A stretch of DNA of 64,000 bases from Cynocephalus volans (taxonomy: Eukaryota > Chordata > Mammalia > Dermoptera > Cynocephalidae), in NCBI RefSeq assembly GCF_027409185.1, contig NC_084468.1:47927001-47991000 (forward strand), given 5' to 3'. Both the position numbers and the translations under genes were made by a program. This document shows positions 21,770 to 34,989 of this stretch, piece after piece. How positions within the stretch are numbered: the first letter of the stretch is position 1; every line of letters starts with the position of its first letter. The notes below the pieces were generated by a model. It had not been told where the DNA came from, made no database searches, and saw only the letters and a program-made list of their open reading frames with translations.

Positions 21770-22851
21770 TTAATGGCTTAAGATGTTGCACTTTTTTTTT
21801 TTTTTTTTAACCTATGCAGTTAAATTTTTTTCTAGAAATAGCATTTGTGTTGAACAGTAACACTTTATACATATATGCATGTTTATTTTGCCTCTTTGGA
21901 GGGATGCTTTTAGGCTAGTTTGCAAAAGGGGCAGTTTTCTTTTTCTTTGCTGCAATTGTCTTTTTTGCAGAATAGAGTAATAGTGTATGCAAGTTTGTGA
22001 GCAAATGAAACATGCAGGTTCAATCCACTGATTTTGATTTTCACATCTTATATGTATGCCAGAATCTGTATTTCATATGTTATTTATTTTGAATGGATAT
22101 AGTAAATTCACAGCTCTCAGTTTTGATTTTGCAATGAGCAAACAATTAAGTTCAATACTGAACAAATTATTATCTCAAATACCAATTGTCAGTTATTTTT
22201 TCTGTGTGTTTTGGTACAGCTGTTTCTTAATTGTAGAGTGTTAAATCATCATATCTCTGAGGAAAACCTTTTCTAATAGATGGTTGGTGTCCATATGGCT
22301 ATTCAACTGAGTAAAGAACTGTAAGTGATATTTGGAAACTGTAAACCTGGAATTAAGAGACAAAATTATTCAAGTTTCACAGAATATCACTTGGGAGATT
22401 CTGAAGCCATAGCCTGTTGTACGGCAAACCTAGGATAAGATAGGTAGCATGAGTGCTGACAGATTAGCAGCAACTTCTTTGGAATACAATGAAAAAGGCT
22501 GGTGAAACCAAGTACAGTCCAGATTTTTAAAAATCGTACTTTCTCAGGGATCTCCACAAACACGTGGGTGTCCTGGCTGTCCCTGTGACAGCCTCTTTCT
22601 ACAGGTGAGGCCTCAAATGAATTGCAGCTGTCCTGGTGTTCCTATGGGGGCATTTTATATGAAAAAGGGCGTATACTCCAAAACTTTTTTGTAGATTCTT
22701 TGGCCATTTGCCAAAGAGTATGAAAGAATCCAACTCAGGATTTTTCTTACTAGTAGCAGTTATTCATTGCAGAAAAATAAAGTATGATCCCCATAGGAAA
22801 TCTTAAATTCTGCCCTCCTATGCTCTATTTTGAAATAACCACTTTGTATTT

Positions 22852-22884
<33 letters not shown>

Positions 22885-24564
22885 TGGTCTCTTTGAGGCA
22901 GGTTTCAGATTTTGGCAGTGCAACATGAAAGATTAGGGAAAGCATTGATGTGGGTGAAAAAACTTGTTAAAAATCTGAGAGTGAAGTTTGAGTTAAAAGT
23001 TGTTTGAACTTGGAATTGACTGGGAGGCCAAAGATTTAAAGAAGCAGAAGATGCTCGCAAGACATGAAGAGTAAGTTGTGTGATAATGGTGTGTGTTTTG
23101 TGTGCATGAATGCGAATTTGTAAATGTTGAATTCTAGGCTCCGACAATCATTGTCAACAGAAAATCAAGCTGCAAATATTTATGTTTTAAAATTTAAATT
23201 ATAAAGCTAGTTAAATGCTTCTAACAACTAGTATTAATGTTCATGGGTACATTTTATCTAAGTTTTTTACGTTATAGAAAAAGATCCATCTTAAGCACAG
23301 ATTGGAGATTGGGAATAAATTTGGGGAAGAGGTTTTTGTGGATTCTTTCATACTGCAAAAGAAAAAATTGCCTTCTAGGGAATTTAACTAGTCTTTAAGA
23401 CTAGAATGCTGAAAACAAAAATACAAAGGAAATTAAAACCCCTTATTAAATTGATCTGTAAGAACATTGTTACTGGAGATTGATTGGGAATTGAGGCCTT
23501 TTTTCCAGAAAACAAGGACTTGATTGTCAGGCCTATATTAGGTTCTGAACCTTAATGCCATGTATTTGTTGTACTTATTAAAAGTTTCAATGAAAAGTAT
23601 ATTAGTAATATGAACTTCTGGTCCAGTTGGGAGTTCTTCCATTTGAAAAATGTGATATTTGCATGGAACTGTTTGAATCTTTTTATTTTCTAGTCCCCTC
23701 TTCCCCCCATTGGATAGAATTGAAACTAGAATTTTCTCTTGATAAAGGAAAAAAAGAGAACATGTTATTTGTAAATTGATGTTTAGTGGCTAGTGATACA
23801 CTTGAAATACTAGAGTAATTATAAGCCTAATCCTAGATAGTCTTATGAAAACGAATCTCTTTTAACTATTGTTTGAACTTGTATTCCCATGGGTTTTAAG
23901 TTATATGTTTTCTCTTTTTTTCAGAGCTGCTTATTATGGGGGCTACTTTTTTTCTACTTTTTTTTTTTTTAGGTGTAGTTCACAAGGGGTTGCATTTTTT
24001 TAATAAGGCCTCTTACATCGATGGTTGGATGTTTTGCTCTAGTCTTCCAAGAAGGACCATGTTATTTTTTAGAGTCACTTCTAGAGTCATGTGGTCATTA
24101 ACTTTGGGGACTATTTTGCATCTGAGCTCCGATTAAAACCCAAGTAGACCTCATTGCATATCACCCCATGAATGTTGACAATGGAAGGAATACCTTGTCT
24201 GTAGTATACTTCTGGACTGAAAAGCTGGGGAAGAAATATAATTTTTTTTGGCATAAATCAGAAAAATTTACAGCTAGTGTGTTGTTTCCTTGTTGACCTC
24301 AGCAGATAAAGTGAGCTGATAGTGTTAATTCAGATTTAAGAAATTATCTGAATCTTGGTTTGTGTAGATTTACAATCTACATGCAATATTAATAAATCAG
24401 ATAGCTTTTACAGTTTCACATGTGTATATAGGCTCTCTCCCACCCCCTTCAACATTCATTAGTTATTGAACTTTGTAAACTGGCATTGAAACATTACAAC
24501 AATGTTTTGTTGCACCAATTTTATAAGCTTTTATAGTGCAATACATGTTATTTTTCTGAGGCAA

Positions 24565-24571
24565 ACCAAAG
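24565..24571 (+). promoter_or_regulatory. Candidate miR-9 site in REST 3' UTR
   Basis: ACCAAAG is the m8 7-mer complementary to the miR-9-5p seed, about 230 bases before the poly-A signal. miR-9 is a reported regulator of REST. Weaker CCAAAG 6-mers lie near 22711 and 23028. Confidence 0.45.
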
Positions 24572-24790
24572 GTAAATTTCTCAAGGTTCTTGCTGCCTTC
24601 TTTAGCAGCATTTGATGGAGGATCTTTTATACATTTGTAATAGATAAAAATAAACAAGATTGCAAAACCTTTTTTAAAAAAATCTTCAACTGTGTACCAA
24701 GTTTTTGGTCCAAATTGTGTAGGATAAGTTAAACTTAAATTGCATCTATTAACCAATATGAGTGTATTTCTGTAAGCATAGTTATGTTGA

Positions 24791-24796
24791 AATAAA
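24791..24796 (+). terminator. REST: REST poly-A signal
   Basis: AATAAA followed within 20 bases by an A-rich cleavage region and a T/GT-rich downstream element (TTTGTTTATTATTGGT). Best candidate for the distal REST 3' end. Confidence 0.65.
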
Positions 24797-25777
24797 GTTT
24801 TAAAAAGCATAATGCCTTTGTTTATTATTGGTATGTCAACTATCAAGGAAGTAATCTGTTTTGCTGTAGCTGGAAGTAATAATTTTCGAGGTTATTTCCT
24901 TCAGGTGACCCTGCTTAGGTAGAAAGGTCATGACAGTCTTTGGGGTAACAATCCAGTGGGTCCAAAGCATACTCTGCTTTCTGGGAGATGGAGGTGGGGG
25001 GGAGAAATTGGGTACAGTTTATAGAAAGTTTTATGTGGTAATTACTTCCCAACCACAGGTTTCCTTAAAAGTTTTAATTTACTTATTGTATCCCTTTTCA
25101 GCGGGCCTGGGATTAGTAGATTTTGATTCGTAATTAGAAGAAGATGTTTCAAAGAGAAAATAGAGTTACATTATAGAGTTTTAGAGTTATATTGTTCACT
25201 GAGTGCCAGGGCACTATTTTAAGGATTTTATTGTATTTAATGGAGCTCTTTCTGGATGCCATAACAAGGCAATGAGAGTCATCCCAATAGCAGGAAATAG
25301 CAAGTCTTGAGAGAGATTTTATTAAGAAACTTTATTTTGAGAACCTTGAGAAAGGTTTAAACTTACAAAGTTGCAAGAGTGGTATACTGAACTCTTGTGT
25401 ACCCCTCAGTTGGATTCACCACTGAAATTTGCTTTCTATATATTGTAAATGTATTATTTGCTGAACCACTAGAAATTAAATTGCAAACACACCCCTTCTA
25501 AGTATTTCAGTTTGTATCTCCTAAGGATAGGGCATTCTCTTGTACAACCACAGTATATTTCTCAAATTCAGGCCATACAAGATTGGTGTAATATTTTAAT
25601 GTACAGTCTGTATTCAAATTTACCAATGTCTTAATAGTTAATTCCCACCCCCATCACCCATTGCGTTTAGTTGTCACATCTCTTAAGTTTCCTTTAATTT
25701 GGAACAATTCCTTAGCCTTTATTCTTCACAACATTGACACTTCGAAGGGTGCATGCTAGCTGTTTAAAGAGTCCCTT

Positions 25778-25971
25778 GGGGGGGGAAGAAGATATAACAA
25801 CCACAATTATTTGAAGTTGATACAACAAGCAAACAGAAAGGACATTGTTGGGGCGGAGGGGGGGAGGGAGAAGGGAGGGAGGTTTTGGTGATGGGGAGCA
25901 ATAATCAGCTACAATGTATATCGACAAAATAAAATTAAAAAAAAAATAAATTAATTAAAAAAAAAATAAAT
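25778..25971 (+). mobile_element. Young, severely 5'-truncated L1
   Basis: Only about 195 bp of the L1 3' UTR and tail, with a G-rich tract (GGGGCGGAGGGGGGGAGGG near 25850) and an A-rich tail. Flanked by the exact 12-bp repeat AAAGAGTCCCTT at 25766-25777 and 25972-25983. Confidence 0.88.
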
Positions 25972-26076
25972 AAAGAGTCCCTTAATTTGGATTTTTCTAA
26001 TTGTTTCCTCAGCCTTCAAATCAAGTTATACATGAATACTAAGTTCTGGTGCATTACATCAGAAGGCAGGTCATGG

Positions 26077-26168
26077 GGGCTGGCCAGTTAGCTCACTTGG
26101 AAGAGTGTGGTGCTGGTAACGCCAAAGTCACAGGTTTAGATCTCCTTACTGGCCCGTCACTGAAAACC
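26077..26168 (+). mobile_element. tRNA-Ile SINE monomer
   Basis: GGCTGGCCAGTTAGCTCACT start, weak tail. Flanked by near-identical CAGAAGGCAGGTCATG and CAGAAGGCACATCATG, a target-site duplication. Confidence 0.85.
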
Positions 26169-26929
26169 AAAACAGAAGGCACATCATGCCAGTTTATTCT
26201 GATATGGGTTGTGTTAACTTTAATCATGTGGCCTCAGTTTTCTCAGATGATCTCCACTACAATGTTATATTTTCCCATTTATAATTAACATTCTGTGGAA
26301 AGATACATTGAGGCTAAGTATCTCACTCCTCAAGAAACCCAATGATTTTAGTGTGTGTTGATTCTTGCTTGAATCAATTGTTACTGTTATAGCTTATATA
26401 CTAGCTGATCTGTCAAGAAGAGCTTTCCCTCCTCCCCATTTCTTTTCTAACTTTATATGTGTGTAGACTGAGATTCTTAATTGGTTAATGGATTACAATC
26501 CATGACAGTCATTCACTTTACCCCATTCAGCCATTCGGAGTTTGGGGGTGCCCTTTCCAGCTCCATGACTGAAACTTAACCACAGTCTGTTAACACTGAA
26601 GGGTTCCTGTTTATTACCAAATATATTGAAACGCAGCTAAATCAAAGAAAGTCATAACTACCATAAAATTTAAAATGTGAAAGCTTGATGGAATGTTATA
26701 AGGGGATTATCTGCAAATGGAAATTTACCAGTATTCAAGATTCTATCACCTGAGGAGGCAATATTAGTAACATTCTAATTCTTTTTTTAATCTTGAAATA
26801 CCACAGCTTTCACCTCTCTGTGCTCTAATTAGATAATTTTAAAAAGTCACAACTCACAAATGATTACATTCTCAAAATCCATCTTGACCAGCTCTGTTCC
26901 TTCCAACCCTCTTTCTTGTTTGTTTATTC

Positions 26930-27195
26930 TCCAGAGTTAACTACTATTAAGTGCTTACTGTTAACTCTTCCACATATATGGATATGGAAATACAGAATTA
27001 TCCTGCTTTTTACCTACGTGGGATTGATACTGTTCTGCAATTTGCAGAACTCTTAATTTGGAAATCTCTTGTCAGTAAAGAGAACTTCCTCATTCTTTTT
27101 AATTACTGCATAAAGTTCCATAGTATGGGTGTATCATGGTTTAATCATTTTAATGTTTATTATTTCCATGACATCCTTATTGCCAAAATTGGTTG
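26930..27195 (-). mobile_element. Old L1 fragment
   Basis: ATATGGATATGGAAATACAG, CATAAAGTTCCATAGTATGG and GTGTATCATGGTTTAATCAT follow the reverse complement of an L1M 3' segment. Confidence 0.55.
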
Positions 27196-27280
27196 ACAGT
27201 TTTGAGAATGGAAACCATGTGAAGTAAATGGTTTACAGTACCTGCAATTTATTTCTTATAACCTAAGTTATGTTTATGCT

Positions 27281-27422
27281 TTTTTTTTTTTCTCCCCCCG
27301 TGACCGGCACTCAGCCAGTGAGTGCACCGGCCATTCCTATATAGGATCCGAACCCGCGGCTGGAGCGCGTCGCTGCGCTCCCAGGGCCGCATTCTCCCGA
27401 GAGTGCGCCACGGGCTCGGCCC
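27281..27422 (-). mobile_element. GC-rich variant tRNA SINE
   Basis: Minus-strand element with the usual GGGCC...GTGGC start, CGGGTTCGGATCCTATATAG middle and second-monomer start, but the anticodon-arm region of the first monomer is replaced by a GC-rich segment (CTGGGAGCGCAGCGACGCGC on minus) and the second monomer is cut short. Different subfamily from other copies here. Confidence 0.75.
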
Positions 27423-27837
27423 TATGCTTGTTTTTTTTAAGGTGGAACTCCTTTCAGGTTTGCCCATAATACCCATGTCTTAGAGTTTTTTATGTTATGG
27501 TTTTTACAAATAGGCTTATGTATTTGGGATGTTTAGTGTTTCTTAAAACAACAAAGAATTGTCCCAGAGCAGCAGCAGAGGCGCAGGAAAAAAAACCCAA
27601 CAAGGAATGACAAATTTGTCTTATAGGTTTCCCTCTATCATAACATCTAACTACCAGTTAGTATTTACTGAAGACCATAATAAGCTTACCAGCACTAGTT
27701 ATATTAATTTCACCTTTTTGTGATAAAAGTAAACTGGGGTAAAGCATTCTTGCCCTAATTCTACTTATGTGGGGATCTGAGATAGTGTTAAGCTGGCATT
27801 TTAGATAAACTACTATATTCAGTATGCGGGTAGCTCT

Positions 27838-27936
27838 TTTTTTTTTTTTTTGGGCAGCTGGCTGGTACAAGGATCAAATCCTGGACCTTGATGTTACCAG
27901 CACCACACTCTCCCAAGTGAGCCACAGGCTGGCTCT
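27838..27936 (-). mobile_element. tRNA-Ile SINE monomer
   Basis: T14 tail, GGCAGCTGGCTGGTACAAGG, then CCCAAGTGAGCCACAGGCTG on plus. Confidence 0.83.
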
Positions 27937-28403
27937 TAATGTCATAACGTAAGGTTAAGTTCTGGATTTACTTGAAAATGTCCTTGGTGTTTGGGCTTTG
28001 TGAGCCTGCTGTATTGCAGGCCTTGCTATTTGTCCCATCTGATCCGCTTATTAGAATTTCACTTGAGTTGCAGACATTTGTAGCAGGCCTATGTCTCCCA
28101 GTTTCCCAGAATCAACAGGGAGTGGTGGGAATGACAGGCTATCCACTCTAGACAGCAGGAAGGGGTGACTGCAACAAATGTCTCCAAAATAGGTTTGTGT
28201 CTGCTTGTTTGGTGTCCACTGGACACTCATATTTTGCTTAATTTTTGAAACTTTAAAATGTAAGCTTCTGTTTATGCTATCCTCCAGTGTTTCATTTCTC
28301 CTTTAACAGTCACAGCAGTAATAGTGAGCCGGTAGGGTAATAGTATTTTTTCTCTTCATTATATGACTCTTTTGTGTTCCCCTCATCTGCAGTGCATGGG
28401 CGC

Positions 28404-28434
28404 GTGCACACACACATCACACACATCACACTAT
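28404..28434. repeat. Short CA/CATCACA repeat
   Basis: Imperfect CACACACACATCACACACAT run of about 30 bases. Confidence 0.7.
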
Positions 28435-29639
28435 GCTGGCTGGAGTTCTGTCTGTGGTCAGCAGATGGTTTACTGACAGGCAGCCCCAGGTCAGTCCACA
28501 CCATTCAGATGAAGTCAGAGAGTGCAGGGCCTTCATCTTTCCTCAAGTCCGTGAAGTCTGGAGGAAAGCACACTTCTGGAGATCCCGGGCTGTACTCATA
28601 AACGTGGGTAATGTGCCTGGAAAGGCACAATAAAGGGCCTGGAAAGTCTCAAGAGGATGTAACCTGAGACTTGCTGATCCCCAGATTTCAAATCCTACCA
28701 GAACATTTGATCACCTTCATCAAATGCATTAAGCAGCCTCTTCAAACTTAATCTGGAAATACACGATGGCATTAATTCATGAAGCTTTAAAGTCATCTTT
28801 CACTTTACAACTTTTTATCTAATTATTTTTTCACACTTTGATGATAGTTTTCACACTGGTGAGGACAGTTCATATTGTTCCTTTTGGGGTTTCAACAGTT
28901 TCTCAGATCTCTAGATACCCCAATGTAAAGTTCCAGTAAAACACTTAATTGAAGACCAGCTTAGAAACAAAGGGAACTCATGTATGATTCACCCTGCTCC
29001 CTGCCTCCTCTCCCCTTTAAGCCTGGGCCCAGTGTGTTGTGGAAGGACTGGAGTGGGCGTGGGGAGGGGAGGGACAGAGAGCAAGAAATGCTGGCAGATT
29101 ACCAATGCTAGAAGAGGTTCTGGGGGATTTAGGAAAATATTGGTAAAGGTCCACAAAAAATGTTTACATTGTTTAATGATAATAAAAAGGGGATTGGGAA
29201 ATTACTTGGAACTACATGTTACTCACCTCTCTGGTCGTGGAGCAAGGAAAGAAAGTATTATAGGCTCTCAGGAGCCTCAGCTTGGATTCTGCCTCAAACC
29301 CCTGTGCTTTTTTCCTTCTTGGAGAGCAATAATGATGTAAAGGTCCTTCATTTCTGTGTTCTCATTACCTTTCCTACCATGGAAACTTCCAGGAGAGCTG
29401 ACTTTCTGAGATAGTTTTCTGCTAATATAAGCACTGCATGGGAGTGGGGAGGGAGATAGCCTGGAATTGGATCTGAAGAGGTTTTTTTTCCATTGAAATT
29501 TACCAAAATAATGCATACATGTAGTTAAAAACAAAATATTCCTAAAGGATGTAATAGCTATATGTGTCAGACTCCTGAGGTAAATTTAAATTAGCACAAA
29601 ATTTCTTGTTTGATAGGTTTACATTGGATTCACTTCATA

Positions 29640-30290
29640 TAGTTCATTTGAACAGATTGCGTGTTTTATTGCATTTCCGTCAAGGTGATCAACACACCGA
29701 AACCTTATGGTGGATTAAAAGGCCACAAATCCTTTGCAAGCCCTTCTGGTCATCTTGCGTCTGTGCTGCCATTGTGACTTGCTTTGATGAATAGAATGCA
29801 GCAGAAGTGGCACTGTGTGACTTTGAGCTTTGGCCTCCAGAGGCCTTACAGCCTCTGTTCTCATGCTCTGTCTTTCTGAACACTGTCACCTTGTGAACAA
29901 GCCTGAACTGGCCTGCTTGAGGATGACACCCTAGGTACAGAGAGTGACCGGTGGAGAGAGGCCTAGTTTTCCCAGATGTTATAACTACGTCAGCTGAAGC
30001 TCCTGTGAGTGAGGTCAGCAGTCTGTCAACTGTCTGTAAATGTGTGACCCAGAGAGCCAAAGAACCACGGAACTGAGCCCAGATTAAATTGCCAAAGTAG
30101 GGGCCAGCCCGTGGCTCACTCGGGAGAGTGTGGTGCTGACAACACCAAGTCAAGGGTTAAGATCCCCTTACAGGTCATCTTAAAAAAAAAAAATTGCCAA
30201 AATAAAGAATGGGAGCAAATAAATGCTTGGTTAAAGTCACTGAATTTTGATGTAGTTTGTTATTCAGCAATAGATATGGATATGAACCTA
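29640..30290. mobile_element. Ancient LTR-like repeat (MaLR/MLT1-like) with SINE inside
   Basis: AGAATGCAGCAGAAGTGGCA, GTGTGACTTTGAG and a distal ATAAATGCTTGGTTAAAGTC...CAGCAATAGATATGGA follow the order of an old mammalian LTR repeat. No internal coding sequence is present. A SINE (30098-30193) splits the right part. Family name is tentative. Confidence 0.5.
30098..30193 (+). mobile_element. tRNA-Ile SINE monomer inside LTR-like repeat
   Basis: Recombinant monomer (5' half of unit 1, 3' half of unit 2). Flanks AAATTGCCAAAGTA and AAATTGCCAAAATA form a target-site duplication. Confidence 0.87.
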
Positions 30291-31607
30291 ATCATGTCCT
30301 CAAATCTAGTTAATGAAAAAGAAGCATTTTCAATTAACAAATGAGCAACTGTACCTAGAAATGACTTACCCCATGCCCAACAGGGGAGTTAGTGGGTAAA
30401 TGTGACAGTTATACATTGTTCTCCTTTGTTGAATAGTCTCTTGTTAAAGCTCTCATGCTGAAAATTTTTAATACATTTCTCAGAATTAGCTTTACATATA
30501 GCTTGCTTTATCCAGTAAAAAAGACATTTTCTATAGCTAGTGTTTCAATAAAATACATCTTTTATCTGGCATTTTAAAGGAAAGCAGTCCCCATTTCTCT
30601 AATTAGCCTTCCTGTTGAGTATTTCACCATGCAGTTTAAAATCAAAGACAGGAAAAAAGACAAATCTTTTTAGGCCAGATGCTAAATGCTGTAAAAAATG
30701 TGATAATAGAAAGCTTTTAATTGGGCAACTAGGAACCCTTTTTAGTGAAAGTTAGTAAAATGTGACAAGGAACAGGAAATAAAATGAGTGCTCCACAAGT
30801 AGAAAAGGCAGTGCCATTTAAACAAGTTCAGGGCCAATCTAGCAATTCAGCTTTTGAAGCTATTTAATTTGCAAGTAAACATGAACCACTAGTTCTAATA
30901 ATTCTAATCTCACTAGTAGGACTAGGATTAAAAATTGCACTCTCTTTTCTGTGATAGTTTAGTGGTATAGTTCTGTGGATGTTTGCATTCCACATTTCCT
31001 GTGTATCTCATTGACTGTTTTCTTAATCAGAGTTGTGGGTCAGGATCTCCACTCATGCTGTGATCTGTCCGTGGTACTTGGCAAGCTCACTAGCCATGCG
31101 AAAGATTCCCAGCCAGCCAGGAAAGCACAGTCAATTTAAAGCTATCTGAGGTGGCAAGACAGCATGGGAATCATGCTGGGACACTTGTTTAGGTTTGGGC
31201 AGCATTGCTGAAGTGGGACAGTAAGGGTGCAGCACATCACACACACAGCTGAGAAATATGCTTAGGGTGTGATTGTATATGGCAGGATTCAAAGGAAGCC
31301 AGAAAGAGAACTAAGTGGTAATTACCCAGAATTTCTGAGGAAATTGTGTCATTACCTTTGGAGGTCTTGAGAGTGGGTTTCCTTCCTAAGGTTGAAAAGT
31401 CCTCACCTGTAGATTTGTGATGGGTTTTGGCAAATAGAAGTATTGTGCAGGGGTTTACATGGGTACTGATGGGACTCTTCTGTATCCTGATTATGGCGGC
31501 CATTAAGCAAACTTATACATGTGTTAAGATCCATAGAACTGTACATTAAAAAAAAAAAGCCCATTTTACTATATAATAGTAATAAAACCCCTCGAACCCA
31601 CATGGGT

Positions 31608-31835
31608 ACTGGAGCTAGACTGCCTAGGTTTGTTTGAATCACAGCCCCATCACTTTTCTTGTTGTGAGATCCTGGGCAAGTTACCTGTGCCTCAATTTCC
31701 TTATCTGTAAATGCAGGTTAATAATAGTACCTACTGCATGGGGTTGTTGTAAGGATTCAGTTAACATATATAAAGCATTTAAGAGAGTGACTGGCTCATT
31801 GTATATGCTATATAAGGGTTAGCTACTATTATAAT
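31608..31835 (+). mobile_element. MIR SINE
   Basis: Nearly full MIR: GGAGCTAGACTGCCTAGGTT, CCTGGGCAAGTTACCTGTGC, CTCAATTTCCTTATCTGTAA, GGTTGTTGTAAGGATTCAGT. One of the best preserved ancient repeats here. Confidence 0.85.
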
Positions 31836-33883
31836 CATAAGGCTATAAAGGAGTAAAAAAGAGATATGAGCTATCATGATGATAGCAACTATGAGTAGAC
31901 TGAAATACAATTACCATGACATATTGCCTAAAAGAAAGGAAGAACCTCTACAAAATGTTAGTGTAAATGCCACTAAGCAACTTTAGATCTTTTGCCATTT
32001 TCCACGGAAGGCAAAAACCAACCAACCGAACAAACAAAAATCCCCTCACTCTACTAATTCATTCATTCATGCATTGAATGCCTGCTATTTTCCAGGGACT
32101 TACTGAAAGGTTAGAAAGGATCTTGGCAGTTTTTCACTTCCAAAATCACCTGACATGTGGTGACTTGTTCTCTAGCACATCCAACTTTTTTTTTGTGGCC
32201 TCAGTTTTCTCAGATTTACCATAACTACTGACCAGAAGTATTGACAATTTACACGATTAAGCAGAATACCTATTATTGCATTTACCAATGAGAATATTAA
32301 GAACAAATAAATTCTCTCACTAGGTTGACTACCTAGAATGTAAATTCTGAGAATTATTTGGGAAGTAACAGGAAGCTTTTGAAAAACAGGAACCTGGGAG
32401 TCCAAATAGTGGGTGTTTTGAGGATGATCTAGATATACTTCAGAGTATTCAGACCATGAAACTTTTGTAATAAATGGTCAAATAATGATGTTTTTTGAGA
32501 TGAAATGAAAAGGTGAGGCACATTCCAATAGTAATCTTGACATTAAAATAGTAATCTTGAATCACTCCCCTCACACTACAGGGCATTAATAGAGCAAATA
32601 AAATGATGGAGAGACATTAGGAGCAGGCAGAGGTGTTATCTATGTGATTCACATGAGTCTGAAGTCTTGTTTTTAATGTTTAAGCATTACTCTTTGACAG
32701 TTGAGAAAAAACAATCCTCCTGGGAGGAGGAAAGCAGCCAAGAGAAAATGGAACAGCCTGAGAAAGAATGGAAATGATTCTATTGCTCCACAATGCAGAG
32801 CCAAGTGGGAGAGAAGCCAGGGTAAATGATCAGAGGCTGTCTATGAAACAGCTCGCCTCAGCTTGAGCGCTGGGTGCCTACTCAGTGAAGCAATAACAAC
32901 TCTGTCATAGCTGACGCAGCTGGAGCTGCAAGTTAGTCATCTACAGGAAACCAGCCTTGATCTCCATTTTGCAAGAAGTGTCTGAATGATCAAAAAACAC
33001 AGACACACAAGATTGCATCTGTACTCCATTTCTCCTTGGTTGTCATGGGAAGTGAGTGTCGTAAGTAACAACAAATACAGACTCGGGAACTACAGTAAAG
33101 CTCTGGTAATTGGTTGATCTTAGCATTTATGGTGATTAAAAATACAAAATGTGTTACAACTTCAGTTTGTTTCAATAACTTTGAAGAAGATGCTATTATT
33201 TTAGTTTTACTCGGGGTGGGGGCAGAGAAATCAAGTCTAACTTTTCAAAATAAAACTTTGAGCCTAATGACACATAGAAGCCAAAAAACCCTTTGATGGC
33301 ACATATTTTACTTCTTTTGGGTGTCATGAATTTAAAAGAGGTGACATGATTGCCACCACAAAGCTGCAGAGCTAGGTGAAAAATCTAGTATAAACTTGCT
33401 TAGTTGTATTTGAGCCACTCAAAATGACCTTTGTTCTGTGACAGTGAGGGAGTTGGCCTAACACTCGACCATTAATTTCTCCTCCTTACCTAGCCAAAAA
33501 GGCCTGCTAACTCCTGCCATAGTGTAAATGATCACTTATTCAAGAGAAGTCTTCATACTCAGATGAGTGGATTAAGAAGTATCAGTAAACTGAGTAAAGC
33601 TCAGAAACCACAGTAACAGAACTTTCTTAATGCAAAATCTATTGTGGAGTACTTGAATAGTCCAGCAGTGATCTGGGGCTACATTAAATTGGAGGAATAT
33701 GGAGTATAAATTAATGCCAGATCCTAGCAGAAGTCCTTGACTAAGTCTAGGCATGTAGTGTCTTTTTTTGTCTGAAGTATTGTAACCACCTTTTGCTGGC
33801 TTACTTTCCTGTTTTTCTGTAGAATTATAAAAAGGTAGGATGGAGAACCTTTAAGAAAAATCAAGTGTAATTTCCTCATTTTA

Positions 33884-33973
33884 TTTTTTGGTGGCTAGCC
33901 AGTATGGAGATCTGAACCCTTGACCTTGGTATTAGCACCATGCTCTCCCTACTAAGCTAACTTGCCAGCCCCC
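33884..33973 (-). mobile_element. tRNA-Ile SINE monomer
   Basis: GGTGGCTAGCCAGTATGGAG through CTAACTTGCCAGCCCC on plus; short T-rich tail on the left. Confidence 0.8.
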
Positions 33974-34364
33974 ATTTTCCTCATTTTATAGGTGAGAAAA
34001 TGAAGATCCAAAGATTTTGAAATAAAACCACTGAATTTTAAAAGTAGAAGAGCCCTAAGTATATGAATCTTTCAGTTAAATCTTTATTAGAGAGGCCCAA
34101 AACCCTAGAGAGAAGGAATGTTCTTCTAAAATACATATTCACAGGTTGTCAGGGTGATGACTGATTTTAGACTTATTTTCCCATGAAACTGAGTTCACCA
34201 TATTTTGTTCTACCTAAAGATGCAGGCCTAAGCTCTAAACTGTGAACTCTTGTTTTCAGTCATAAATAGAAATGTAATGACCACAGTTTTAACTTATAAA
34301 ATCAATGGTATTTCATTCTCTCTAAAATACAAAATTAGAAATCAACTACTTATCAATTTACTCA

Positions 34365-34565
34365 ACTTGGGAAACTACCGCCCTCTAGGGGTACATTTGG
34401 AAATGTTGGGGGTGTTTTTTGGTTGTCACAATGACTGAGCCAGGGGAGTTGCTACTTGCATTCAGTTCTGGGAATGAGGGATGCCAGACATGCCAAAATG
34501 CAGTTCTGTACATGAATTATCATCCACAAGATACCAATAGGGCTCAGTTTGAAACACTGTGAAAG
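34365..34565. mobile_element. MER20-like hAT remnant
   Basis: Contains GGGTACATTTGGAAATG, TTTTTGGTTGTCACAATGAC and a decayed end AACACTGTG, matching the order of MER20-type nonautonomous hAT elements. Diverged. Confidence 0.5.
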
Positions 34566-34989
34566 TGAGATCTACAAAGTTACAAACTGCATCTTAGAAC
34601 ACTCCCCATTATATTTAGTCTAAGAGGACGTAGTGAGAAGGGAGCTAGGGAACACGGAGAAGGCAGGAGAATGTGAAATACATAGGGTCTCCCACATGTT
34701 GGGAGAGGACATGGGTCTATTAAGAAGTTCTTGGATCTAACTGCGTTTCAACCCAGCTTATCCTGCTAGTATTTATCTCAACGTTAGATCTGGGACTTGA
34801 CTTGCCAATTGTTCATTGCACACAGCTGTAGTACTACTCATCTAGGACTAACAAAAAACTTCTGACATAATTTTATAAAGGTATATACAGGCAAATGTTA
34901 ATAAAATGGTTAAAGTGCTCTCTTAATTGGAGAATAGACCTCAAGCTATGCTAGGAAATATAGCTTGAATCCTCTTTTATCTAAGATTT

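Larger units (their letters stand above)
21148..24812 (+). other. REST: REST 3' untranslated region
   Basis: About 3.66 kb of AT-rich sequence from the stop to the first strong poly-A signal pair, close in length to the human REST 3' UTR. Free of young SINEs, unlike the flanks, which fits constraint. Candidate microRNA sites include a miR-29 7-mer at 21763 and a miR-9 7-mer at 24565. Earlier AATAAA motifs near 22776, 23315 and 24391 could give shorter forms. Confidence 0.7.
25340..26250 (-). mobile_element. Old L1 3' segment broken by a young L1 and a SINE
   Basis: Plus strand carries an old L1M-type 3' segment in reverse complement (AATTTACCAATGTCTTAATAG, GTTTCCTTTAATTTGGAACA). It stops at 25777, resumes at 25972, stops at about 26076, and resumes after the SINE. 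Confidence 0.6.
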
